Origin: a virus
IMG/VR virus record: IMGVR_UViG_3300025789_000140
Location: 1-26,039 of that record
Length of the DNA stretch: 26,039 bases
Direction: 5' to 3' (one strand)
Position 1 is the first letter of the stretch; the number at the start of each line of letters is the position of its first letter. Both the position numbers and the translations under genes were made by a program. The notes beneath the pieces were generated by a model. That model was given only the letters and a program-made list of their open reading frames with translations, was not told the origin of the DNA and did no database searches. Below are positions 8,843 through 14,096 of this stretch, piece by piece.

Positions 8843-9205
8843 ATGTCAGATGTATCCAACAAGGTTAGAGTTGACAGAGTAAGGGAAGGTTGTACGGTTA
8901 GTTCAATCGGCACATATACTCTTACCGGCGCTAGCCTTGGCTATAGAACATTCTACGGACATGTTCCTGATGGTAGTTTAATTGACTACGGTGTAACACA
9001 AACTTCCGGAGCTAGTTGGGAAAATGGAGAAGGCATTTATAATGCTGGCACAAATACTGTAACAGTAACTAAAGTAACTAGCAGTTCAAATGCTGATCAA
9101 GCAGTTAGCTGGACTAACCAGTCTATTACTATATTTGTTTCATTAAATTCAAATAGCATAAGCGATATAGAACAAACATTTACTAATGTTTTTATCCTGG
9201 GGTAA
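8843..9205 (+). CDS. Phage fibre-associated protein (DRVRE...YxLTGA family)
   Basis: 120 residues. It shows a pattern common in phage virion proteins: DRVRE, then S-x-G-T-Y-T-L-T-G-A, a Y-R-T-F-Y core, ASWENGEGIYN, TVTVTKVTSSSNADQAVSW, and a closing ITIFVSLN strand. Proteins of this kind usually sit next to tail-fibre genes and are thought to be structural. Six bases separate its ATG from the previous stop. No enzymatic motif; exact position in the virion unknown. Confidence 0.65.
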   Translation: MSDVSNKVRVDRVREGCTVSSIGTYTLTGASLGYRTFYGHVPDGSLIDYGVTQTSGASWENGEGIYNAGTNTVTVTKVTSSSNADQAVSWTNQSITIFVSLNSNSISDIEQTFTNVFILG

Positions 9206-9208
9206 CCA

Positions 9209-9730
9209 ATGATCCTAGGTACAGATGCAATAGGCTTATTAAACATTGGAGCAGACAATGATATTGTCTACGGTCCACAAAGCTATACTCAATCAAGTAC
9301 AGGTTCATTAGTAATTCGTGTTGAAGAGTATGTAAACAATCTTTATAACGAATTAACATCTTTTGAAGAAGACACTAGAGCTAGCTTGAAAATTACCGGT
9401 GGATTTGCTGGCGATTGGGGTTATGTATATACAGAGCCTACAACTGCTAACTTAAAAGTCACAGGTGTTTCAAGTCTTGGATTCGTGTATACTCAGATTA
9501 GCAGTCCAAGTCTTAAGATCAGTGCTACATATACAACAACAAGTATACAGTCCGACGCTCAATCATTTAACTTGTTAACATCTGCTCAAAGTAAAATGGC
9601 ATGGTATACATATAATCTACAGTCGTTTGAACAGAAGCCTGTTAAACTTAGACTCAATGGAACTAGTATAGATTATTACGTATCAACAAATGATGCGGCC
9701 GGCGACTCACCACAAATTTGGATAGGCTAA
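9209..9730 (+). CDS. Virion-associated protein, unknown
   Basis: 173 residues. Opens with MILGTDAIGLLNIGADNDIV and contains two related segments (ASLKITGGFAGDWGYVYTEP; PSLKISATYTTTSI), hinting at an internal beta repeat. It ends in an acidic-aromatic tail. No known domain recognised. Four bases after the preceding gene, with its TAA overlapping the ATG of the metallopeptidase (TAATG), so it closes the adhesin operon. Confidence 0.6.
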   Translation: MILGTDAIGLLNIGADNDIVYGPQSYTQSSTGSLVIRVEEYVNNLYNELTSFEEDTRASLKITGGFAGDWGYVYTEPTTANLKVTGVSSLGFVYTQISSPSLKISATYTTTSIQSDAQSFNLLTSAQSKMAWYTYNLQSFEQKPVKLRLNGTSIDYYVSTNDAAGDSPQIWIG

Positions 9731-10140
9731 TGAAAGTAACAGAAATATTAATGGAAGGGTTGAACAAAAAGGACACTTATGATATCCTTCACGAGTTTGT
9801 TCGATTTGCCGCTAAGGATTTAGAACTTAAATCATTGCCTAAGTTTGATTTTAAATTTGACAACAAACGTAGTGTAAAACATAAGAGCTTTGGCGGTTAT
9901 GCTCCTGGAGCAGAACATATTACTATCACTGTAGTTAACAGACACATTATGGATGTGTGCCGTACACTAGCACACGAACTAGTTCACTATAGTCAAGACT
10001 TAAAGAAAGAACTAGAAGACGATCAAGCTGGATCTACTGGCAGTCCACAGGAAAACGAAGCTAACGCTCGTGCCGCAGTTATCATGCGTAATTGGGGTAA
10101 ACTTCACCCTGAGTTCTTTGAAAAAGAAGCCATTGAATAA
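9730..10140 (+). CDS. HExxH zinc metallopeptidase
   Basis: 136 residues from the ATG in the TAATG overlap. The zincin motif HELVH is at residues 82-86 (RTLAHELVHYSQ), followed by QENEANARAA (108-115), whose Glu is the likely third zinc ligand. Small proteins with this layout are common in T4-like marine phages, and the helix after the motif resembles SprT/IrrE-type minigluzincins. The N-terminus MKVTEILMEG resembles the T4 capsid-targeting sequence with an LxE processing site, so the enzyme could be packaged with the head. No signal peptide. Its 3' end overlaps a convergent gene by 37 bases. Substrate unknown. Confidence 0.8.
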   Translation: MKVTEILMEGLNKKDTYDILHEFVRFAAKDLELKSLPKFDFKFDNKRSVKHKSFGGYAPGAEHITITVVNRHIMDVCRTLAHELVHYSQDLKKELEDDQAGSTGSPQENEANARAAVIMRNWGKLHPEFFEKEAIE

Positions 10141-10460
10141 GCCTTCATAGCTTTCATACGTGCTATCATTAGACGTATTTTTACATAATCACTTAATTCT
10201 TCTTCCTCTTCATCAACTAGCTCAATCTTATTACGATTACGAGCTAACACTAAATCATCATCTACTACGAGTTCTTCAGGACTTAGCGGTAATATTGCTA
10301 GAGTAGACTTCATCCTGAGTTTTGGTTTTTCGCCATGCGGCCGAACGTTTTTGGTCACACGCTTGATCTGGACAACGGCAGGTGTAAGTGTAGTCGCGCT
10401 CGTATTTTCCAGGTTTATCATCAAAGCTGTAATTACGGCTAAAACAGTTATCCGTTTCAT
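10104..10460 (-). CDS. Small acidic protein, start uncertain
   Basis: From the ATG at 10460 (GAGGA, spacing 6) the frame encodes 118 residues. The first ~24 resemble a signal peptide (MKRITVLAVITALMINLENT), the middle is basic, and the second half is clearly coding-like (ILPLSPEELVVDDDLVLARN, then an EEEEE run and a basic C-terminal helix). Codons in the first 49 residues (CGG, CTG, CCG, AGG) are unlike the rest of the window, whereas the overlapping 67-residue frame uses typical codons there. The real protein may therefore start at the ATG at 10313 (69 residues), coupled to the upstream gene. Function unknown. Overlaps the metallopeptidase 3' end convergently. Confidence 0.55.
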   Translation of the reverse strand: MKRITVLAVITALMINLENTSATTLTPAVVQIKRVTKNVRPHGEKPKLRMKSTLAILPLSPEELVVDDDLVLARNRNKIELVDEEEEELSDYVKIRLMIARMKAMKAYSMASFSKNSG

Positions 10461-10479
10461 TTCTAGTCCTCATTAGCAT
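10276..10479 (-). CDS. Small Cys-containing protein overlapping the next gene
   Basis: 67 residues with the best ribosome site in the area (AAGGAGG, spacing 6). It has a CxCxxxxC cluster (YTCRCPDQACDQKRSAAWRK) that might bind a metal, and typical phage codons (CGT, GAT, AAA, TAC). It overlaps most of the 5' half of the 118-residue frame in a different phase, so either the two genes overlap extensively or only one start is used. Function unknown. Confidence 0.45.
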   Translation of the reverse strand: MLMRTRNETDNCFSRNYSFDDKPGKYERDYTYTCRCPDQACDQKRSAAWRKTKTQDEVYSSNITAKS

Positions 10480-10490
10480 AATAAGCCTCC

Positions 10491-10517
10491 TTAGGCGTAT
10501 GCATATACAACGCCTAA
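10491..10517 (-). promoter_or_regulatory. Hairpin touching the ribosome site of the 67-residue gene
   Basis: TTAGGCGT and ACGCCTAA form an 8-bp perfect stem with an 11-nt loop. On the minus strand the 3' arm ends in TAA, and the AA is the start of the AAGGAGG ribosome site. It could lower access to the site or mark the end of the upstream message; there is no T-tract, so it is not a standard terminator. Confidence 0.4.
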
Positions 10518-10536
10518 AGAAGCAGTTTAGTTGACA

Positions 10537-11112
10537 TTAACTATACTCATATGGTGTACTAGGATGTCCATAATCTACAGGAATGTCATTCTTAAAGTTA
10601 TCATAATCCTGATAGTAACCTTCGTTTGGTTTAAGTTCCCGCCAATCATCGTATTTGATTTTAGCCAGCAATACTTCGTTCTTGCTTAACAAATCACAGA
10701 CAATAAACGAACTTGAACAAGCACCGCGAATAGTTTTGATAGGTGCGTGTTTATATTCGTTAGCCAACAGAGCTTTGTGCATAGCACTACCATATGGTGC
10801 CATAATACGTACAATGCCTAGTTTTTGATTGCGTAAGCGAAACTTAGCAGTTAGTGTGAGATTTGATATTGTAGCTTCGTTTGCGTCATTGATTGTTAGC
10901 AAACACTCTTTGACTTTGATGCTACCTTTTGTGTGACTATTATCAGGCGTTTCCTTAGTGCTCCAAGGTAGCTGACAATCCACATGATTGACATACAATG
11001 TTTCCCCATGAAATTTTAAGACCCACATAGGAATGGTCTCGTCTTCTAAATGCTTTTTGTTAAAATGGAAAACTACATTCTTACAAGCATATTCAATCTA
11101 TTGTTTTGACAT
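10537..11112 (-). CDS. Conserved T4-like phage protein with in-frame amber at codon 5
   Basis: The best start is the ATG at 11112, coupled to the previous gene by TAATG, with AAAGGAGA as ribosome site. It reads M-S-K-Q-TAG (amber at 11100-11098), then continues without another stop for 186 codons: IEYACKNVVFHFNKKHLEDE, TIPMWVLKFHG, PWSTKETPDNSHTKGSIK and so on. The piece between the TAG and the next ATG (11028) looks like real protein. The ATG at 11028 (163 residues, starting MWVLKFHG) has no ribosome site. Full expression therefore seems to need read-through. A tRNA with anticodon CTA lies 260 bases upstream on the same strand. The family looks like a conserved small protein of T4-like aquatic phages; function unknown. 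Confidence 0.75.
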
Positions 11113-11360
11113 TATACTATCTCCTTTAGTTTTTGTTTGATGTCTTTGTGTTTTACTATTATAAAGTTTTTTATTTCTTTATCAATCTTAATGGGTAAGT
11201 CTAAATGAACTACCACTTCAGGATTTACACCATCGATACAACGATCGTTGCCCACAGTACCGATAAATGGAGTTTTATTCCAAATACCAAATACCCTGTC
11301 TCCGATTGTATATTTACTCTTGTATCCTGTACGTTCGAAATAATCTGTTAGACTGCCCAT
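11112..11360 (-). CDS. Small conserved phage protein, SH3-like barrel
   Basis: 82 residues; ATG with AAAGGAATTAAT upstream. The sequence YTIGDRVFGIWNKTPFIGTV, then VVVHLDLPIKID and IIVKHKDIKQKL is laid out like a small SH3/KOW-type beta barrel and matches a type conserved in marine T4-like phages. It starts 12 bases after the tRNA 3' end, so the two are almost certainly co-transcribed and the tRNA must be cut out of the message. Its TAA overlaps the ATG of the amber-containing gene. Function unknown. Confidence 0.7.
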   Translation of the reverse strand: MGSLTDYFERTGYKSKYTIGDRVFGIWNKTPFIGTVGNDRCIDGVNPEVVVHLDLPIKIDKEIKNFIIVKHKDIKQKLKEIV

Positions 11361-11371
11361 ATTAATTCCTT

Positions 11372-11446
11372 TGGTGCGCTAGACAGGAATCGAACCTGCT
11401 GTCTCGGACTTTAGAGATCCTTGCTATACCAGTTAGCCTCTAGCGC
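11372..11446 (-). tRNA. Amber suppressor tRNA, anticodon CTA
   Basis: A 75-nt cloverleaf with CCA encoded. The acceptor stem GCGCTAG/CTAGCGC is a perfect 7 bp; D arm GCTA-ACTGGTA-TAGC; T arm GCAGG-TTCGATT-CCTGT; discriminator A73. The anticodon arm is AGGAT-CTCTAAA-GTCCG (four pairs, with a T-G closing pair and an A-G mismatch at the outer end). U33 is present and the anticodon is C34-T35-A36, which pairs with UAG. Even if the loop is drawn larger the central triplet stays CTA. Base 8 is A instead of U. Which amino acid it carries cannot be read with confidence: the G1-C72 pair and A73 do not fit bacterial tRNA-Gln well, and some features recall tRNA-Arg. Confidence 0.88.
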
Positions 11447-11454
11447 ATGACCTT

Positions 11455-11483
11455 ATTGTACATAAAAACAAAGGGCCCGTCAA
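11455..11483 (-). promoter_or_regulatory. Sigma70-type promoter for the suppressor tRNA
   Basis: On the minus strand: TTGACG (11483-11478), 17-base spacer, TACAAT (11460-11455). Each hexamer is 5/6 to consensus. The expected start falls at about 11448, two bases before the tRNA. The -35 is exactly the loop of the upstream gene's terminator hairpin. Confidence 0.75.
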
Positions 11484-11491
11484 GGCCCTTT
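11463..11491 (-). terminator. Rho-independent terminator of the 88-residue gene
   Basis: An 8-bp perfect stem, AAAGGGCC/GGCCCTTT (11470-11477 and 11484-11491), has a 6-nt loop and is followed on the minus strand by TTTGTTTTTATG. It ends the leftward transcript that covers the phasin-like and 88-residue genes. Confidence 0.8.
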
Positions 11492-11530
11492 GAGTAGTGT
11501 CACGCACTTCTGCGAAATAGCTATGCTAGA

Positions 11531-11797
11531 TTACTTCTTTGTACCTGAGTTAACAAAGCTGTACATCTTTTCTGCCGCTTCCATAATCTTTTCTAGACCT
11601 GGAAATTCTGGCATTGCTACTGAGCTAACAAGTTGTCCTGTCTTTTCATCTTTCTTAGCTGATACTTCCCAGCCATGTAGCTTAAACTTGTATTCATCCA
11701 TAACAGCATCTTTAGCCAATGCTAAGACGTCAGCACGGATCTCATAACCATTCTTGTTGAATTTAACTTCTGGTGCTTTTGGAGTTTCAAAGGACAT
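11531..11797 (-). CDS. Conserved small phage protein, unknown
   Basis: 88 residues; AAAGGAG site within the end of the upstream gene, start in a TAATG overlap. Sequence features: VKFNKNGYEIRADVLALAKD, HGWEVSAKKDEKTGQLVSSV, MPEFPGLEKIMEAAEKMYSF. Mixed alpha/beta, soluble, no membrane segment. The GYEIRADVLALAK...GQ...FPGLEKI layout looks like a protein that accompanies the phasin-like gene in marine T4-like phages. Followed by a strong terminator. Function unknown. Confidence 0.7.
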   Translation of the reverse strand: MSFETPKAPEVKFNKNGYEIRADVLALAKDAVMDEYKFKLHGWEVSAKKDEKTGQLVSSVAMPEFPGLEKIMEAAEKMYSFVNSGTKK

Positions 11798-12003
11798 TAT
11801 TTTGCTCCTTTGTAAACTGAATCTTTGTAGCTAGAAACTAGAGTTTGAGCAAGTGTTAGAGTTGTATCAACCCATCCTTGATAAAACTTAGTTTGTGCTT
11901 CGATTAATTTGATTAGTTCTTTTTGAACTAGTTCATCTTTAACAAATGTGTTAACGACTACTTTTTTGCCGCTTTGTACGGCGTCAATTGCTTGATTAAA
12001 CAT
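11797..12003 (-). CDS. Phasin-like helical protein
   Basis: 68 residues from the ATG at 12003, chosen because AAGGAG lies 6 bases upstream and the mapped promoter places the transcript start near 12054, excluding the longer start. Two amphipathic helices (MFNQAIDAVQSGKKVVVNTF; LIEAQTKFYQGWVDTTLTLA) resemble phasins, small proteins that coat polyhydroxyalkanoate granules or act as soluble helical scaffolds. The likeness is one of pattern, not a firm family call. Its stop overlaps the next ATG (TAATG). It could bind host granules or lipids, or simply be a small helical regulator. Confidence 0.6.
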   Translation of the reverse strand: MFNQAIDAVQSGKKVVVNTFVKDELVQKELIKLIEAQTKFYQGWVDTTLTLAQTLVSSYKDSVYKGAK

Positions 12004-12055
12004 ATTTTTCTCCTTGTGTGTGTTTAAGTGTGTAACAGCATTATTGCTGTCCATG

Positions 12056-12063
12056 TATTTATT
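12056..12063 (-). promoter_or_regulatory. Late promoter box AATAAATA on minus strand
   Basis: AATAAATA directly follows the TATAAT of the sigma70 promoter on the minus strand, so the phasin-like operon may also be transcribed late. Confidence 0.4.
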
Positions 12064-12089
12064 ATAACTTATAAAATACTAAATGTAAA
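12061..12089 (-). promoter_or_regulatory. Sigma70-type promoter of the phasin-like operon
   Basis: On the minus strand: TTTACA (12089-12084), 17-base spacer, TATAAT (12066-12061). It spans the end of the acetyltransferase gene, with an expected start near 12054. Confidence 0.7.
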
Positions 12090-12627
12090 GTGGTCTGGTA
12101 ATACGCTTGCTAAAATAGTCTACCACAGCCATATTAGCACTAGTAGCTTCTTCTACATAGGTATACACGTCTGCCTGTGGTAATTCTATAGTAGCAAGTG
12201 TCTCGCCCATCTCATTTTCCATTGTAATACCGTACTTAGAACATAGGTGTTTGATACGGTTATTAGTACTTAGGCATACCATACATCCTTTAAGAACGTT
12301 ATGCGTACGGCAATACTGGATACAACGTTTTATTAGCCTGTTGCCCATGCCCTGTCCTTGGTAGTCTTTGAGCACACTAAAAGCCAACTCCATCTCGCCT
12401 TCTAGGCTAATATGGCCCATAGCAACGAATTCTAACTGTTCATTTTCTATAGCAAATAGAATATGTTTATCAGGGTTGGCTTCAAACTTGTCACAAAGTG
12501 TGTCAATGATGTAGTCGCTAACTGTATAGCCAAACCGTAATACCTTAGATTCTGCGTCAAGAGATTTAAGGTGCGTACGATATTTGGCATACTCGTGTGG
12601 AAGTACACGACGAACTGTAGTAAGCAT
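12079..12627 (-). CDS. GNAT-family N-acetyltransferase ending in TAG
   Basis: 182 residues. The acetyl-CoA site of the GNAT fold is clear: MELAFSVLKDYQGQGMGNRL (residues 79-98), with the Q-G-Q-G-M-G loop after the beta-4 strand LAFSV. It is preceded by FAIENEQLEFVAMGHISLEG and followed by an RCIQYCRTHN helix. The substrate is unknown; single-domain GNATs acetylate amines on small molecules, ribosomal proteins or peptides. It is the only gene here to end in TAG. If that codon is read, the frame continues through 8 sense codons into the phasin-like gene. Ribosome site weak; follows the 30-residue gene by 3 bases. Confidence 0.85.
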   Translation of the reverse strand: MLTTVRRVLPHEYAKYRTHLKSLDAESKVLRFGYTVSDYIIDTLCDKFEANPDKHILFAIENEQLEFVAMGHISLEGEMELAFSVLKDYQGQGMGNRLIKRCIQYCRTHNVLKGCMVCLSTNNRIKHLCSKYGITMENEMGETLATIELPQADVYTYVEEATSANMAVVDYFSKRITRPLYI

Positions 12628-12630
12628 TGG

Positions 12631-12723
12631 TTAAATCCAGTGTTGGCCTTTGAGTATAGCTTCTGCACGAGCTTGCTGTACTGCTTTAACGATTTCGTAA
12701 AAGTCTTTAAAAAATTGTTTCAT
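12631..12723 (-). CDS. Short helical protein, 30 residues
   Basis: Encodes MKQFFKDFYEIVKAVQQARA followed by EAILKGQHWI, with AAGGGGG as ribosome site and 1-7 base gaps to its neighbours on both sides. A single amphipathic, basic helix. Similar very short proteins (DUF1127/DUF3563-like) occur near small regulators; function unknown. Missed by length cut-offs. Confidence 0.6.
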   Translation of the reverse strand: MKQFFKDFYEIVKAVQQARAEAILKGQHWI

Positions 12724-12724
12724 T

Positions 12725-12910
12725 TTAAAGCCCCCTTGCCCAATAGAATGTACTTCTATTAGTTTCGTATTCTTTGGTTAGACGATCAACGTCTGCGGCA
12801 TTTTGTGGATTGTTTTTGACAATGTAGTACTCTAGCCCACTACCGTAAGTTTGTGGTTTACTGAATGAATTTTCTAGGCTTTTGACCCAGTTTGATATGG
12901 TTTTTAACAT
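12725..12910 (-). CDS. Small DUF3563-like protein
   Basis: 61 residues; AAAGGA ribosome site. The pattern GLEYYIVKNNPQNAADVDRL followed by TKEYE recalls DUF3563-type proteins (L-E-x-Y-L...D-x-A-D-L-E-R-R). First gene of the leftward block, 70 bases downstream of a sigma70-type promoter, as expected for an early gene. Function unknown; might act on the host soon after infection. Confidence 0.6.
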   Translation of the reverse strand: MLKTISNWVKSLENSFSKPQTYGSGLEYYIVKNNPQNAADVDRLTKEYETNRSTFYWARGL

Positions 12911-12979
12911 TTTGTGTTCCTTTAAGTGTATGTGTAATATCAGTAAAAACGTTATCAGTGTTTCTACTGAGTATTTAGC

Positions 12980-13008
12980 AGTATATATGTTACAGCAAGA
13001 TTATTCAA
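12980..13008 (-). promoter_or_regulatory. Sigma70-type promoter of the leftward block
   Basis: On the minus strand: TTGAAT (13008-13003), 17-base spacer, TATACT (12985-12980). It lies back to back with a rightward promoter at 13014-13042, forming a divergent control region. Confidence 0.6.
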
Positions 13009-13013
13009 CTCAT

Positions 13014-13042
13014 TTGATATTCTTTACAATCATGTGTATAAT
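13014..13042 (+). promoter_or_regulatory. Sigma70-type promoter, near consensus
   Basis: TTGATA (13014-13019), 17-base spacer, TATAAT (13037-13042), with an expected start near 13049, 20 bases before the gene at 13070. Confidence 0.75.
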
Positions 13043-13044
13043 CA

Positions 13045-13052
13045 AATAAATA
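13045..13052 (+). promoter_or_regulatory. Late promoter box AATAAATA
   Basis: This box overlaps the start region of the sigma70 promoter just upstream and lies 17 nt before the ATG at 13070. The gene therefore appears to have both early and late promoters. Confidence 0.5.
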
Positions 13053-13069
13053 TACTAAAGAGAAACATT

Positions 13070-13321
13070 ATGCGTAAAAGCACCCGTAGTATTCTACAAG
13101 AAATTAGTGACATTGGCGTAGCCCGTGACCCAGACTTAGTTATAGAAAGTCGTGGTAGCAACATAATCCAAAGTGCTATTAATTTACTAGACATGATTCG
13201 TGAGAATTATGATGTGGAAACCGCCGCCGAGCTAGAGCGCCGCTTTATTAACAGTATTAAAGGCGCAGATCCCACCAAATTCAAGCGTGGAATCAAGCGT
13301 ATTCATGAGTCTAAAGAGTAA
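13070..13321 (+). CDS. Conserved small T4-like phage protein
   Basis: 83 residues; start chosen at MRKSTRSILQE because AAAGAGAA precedes it and the longer frame would include the -10 box. Helical and basic: SRGSNIIQSAINLLDMIREN, AAELERRFINSIKGADPTKF, KRGIKRIHE. This layout matches a conserved small protein of T4-like aquatic phages of unknown function. The N-terminus (RSILQE) fits an (L/I)xE head-protease site. It could be DNA-binding or head-internal; neither is shown. A hairpin with a T-tract follows. Confidence 0.7.
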   Translation: MRKSTRSILQEISDIGVARDPDLVIESRGSNIIQSAINLLDMIRENYDVETAAELERRFINSIKGADPTKFKRGIKRIHESKE

Positions 13322-13326
13322 ATTCA

Positions 13327-13360
13327 AATACCAAAATCCTGGCATATTCCTGGTATTTTT
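13327..13360 (+). terminator. Probable rho-independent terminator
   Basis: AATACCA and TGGTATT form a 7-bp stem around a 17-nt loop, followed by TTT. It is weaker than the terminator at 14057 because of the long loop. Confidence 0.45.
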
Positions 13361-13369
13361 CCAAACTGA

Positions 13370-13421
13370 ACTAAATAATTATACAAAGGCCTTTTAGGAA
13401 GGTCGTTCACAGAGTGTGAAC
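13370..13421 (+). promoter_or_regulatory. Late promoter box and 5' leader hairpin
   Basis: ACTAAATA (13370-13377) is followed by a perfect 7-bp hairpin GTTCACA-GAG-TGTGAAC (13405-13421) in the leader of the next gene. A stem-loop here would lie near the 5' end of the late mRNA and could stabilise it. Confidence 0.5.
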
Positions 13422-13448
13422 AGTTATGCTATTCGAGGAGAAATTAAA

Positions 13449-14018
13449 ATGGCACAATATTCAGGTAATCTTTTATCAACAGGTATCGTAGCGGCAAACT
13501 ATCGTCGTGCGATTGCTCCATTCAGCAACTTTGGCACACGTCAATTAGCTTTTATGGTAATCAGCTTTCCAAGCAACTCAATCAACACAAACACAACTGA
13601 AGCTAGCGTTTCAACAAGTGACACTACAAACGTAGGTGGTACAGGTGAAGACTACGCAATCTATGACGCAAGTGGTAACATCGTTATTCCACCAGCAAAG
13701 ATCTATAGCTCAAACAGCGCAATCTACGCCGCTCTAAACGGTGTTGCTATTGCAGCTGAAATTTTCATGGTTGGTGCTTTAACAACTGGTGGTACTCCTG
13801 GTTCAAACCAAACTGGTTTGTTAACAGTTGGTGTTTATATCGACACAGCCGCAAGTGCTAACGGTGCAATGGGTGCCGCTGGTGAGCAATCAAGTGGTAA
13901 CACAGCCGCTCAAACAATCCAAGCTGCAGTTATTGCTGCAACTGGTATTGCTGGTATCACAGTTCAACCTGGTTACTTAAACGGTAACACAATTACTATT
14001 CCAGGTCACACATACTAA
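13449..14018 (+). CDS. Unknown, probably abundant virion protein
   Basis: 189 residues; start at MAQYSGNLLSTG because GAGGAG lies 8 bases upstream (an upstream GTG at 13416 falls inside the leader hairpin). No Cys; rich in Ala, Gly, Thr, Ser. Contains NYRRAIAPFSNFGTRQLAFM and an Ala-rich helix (AAQTIQAAVIAATGIAG). Codon use is more uniform than that of its neighbours (GGT, GCA, ACA, AAC). It stands alone between a terminator-like hairpin with a late promoter and a strong terminator, which points to high single-gene expression, e.g. a head-decoration or tail protein. No family recognised. Confidence 0.7.
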   Translation: MAQYSGNLLSTGIVAANYRRAIAPFSNFGTRQLAFMVISFPSNSINTNTTEASVSTSDTTNVGGTGEDYAIYDASGNIVIPPAKIYSSNSAIYAALNGVAIAAEIFMVGALTTGGTPGSNQTGLLTVGVYIDTAASANGAMGAAGEQSSGNTAAQTIQAAVIAATGIAGITVQPGYLNGNTITIPGHTY

Positions 14019-14056
14019 TTTATTAGTTTATTCCTGTTCGGGATGGGAAGCAAATC

Positions 14057-14079
14057 AGGACTCTTCGGAGTCCTTTTTT
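14057..14079 (+). terminator. Strong rho-independent terminator
   Basis: GGACTC-TTCG-GAGTCC is a perfect 6-bp stem, extended by an A-T pair, with the very stable TTCG tetraloop and six T residues. It ends the transcript of the 189-residue gene. Confidence 0.9.
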
Positions 14080-14084
14080 GTTGG

Positions 14085-14092
14085 CTTAAATA
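14085..14092 (+). promoter_or_regulatory. Late promoter-like box CTTAAATA four bases before an ATG
   Basis: CTTAAATA lies directly after a strong terminator and exactly 4 bases before the ATG at 14097. If used as a T4-type late promoter, the RNA would start at or within a base or two of the ATG. Confidence 0.4.
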
Positions 14093-14096
14093 TGTG

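Noticed and set aside
10531-10536. TTGACA as a rightward promoter
   Set aside because: No -10 hexamer lies 16-18 bases downstream, and no rightward gene follows.
11372-11446. tRNA-Pyl (pyrrolysine), which also has anticodon CUA
   Set aside because: The normal T loop TTCGA, GG in the D loop, two bases between acceptor and D stems and a 5-nt variable loop do not fit tRNA-Pyl.
11490-11747. Plus-strand frame of 85 codons opposite the 88-residue gene
   Set aside because: It is antisense to a well-supported leftward gene, has no ribosome site, and covers the terminator region.
12003-12054. Longer start for the phasin-like gene (ATG at 12054)
   Set aside because: It has no ribosome site and coincides with the predicted transcript start; AAGGAG points to the ATG at 12003.
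12447-12762. Frames of 63-73 codons on both strands within the acetyltransferase region
   Set aside because: They are out of phase with the clear GNAT and 30-residue genes and lack ribosome sites.
14043-14096. Longer start for the 133-residue gene (ATG at 14043)
   Set aside because: The added codons would be the terminator hairpin and its T-tract.
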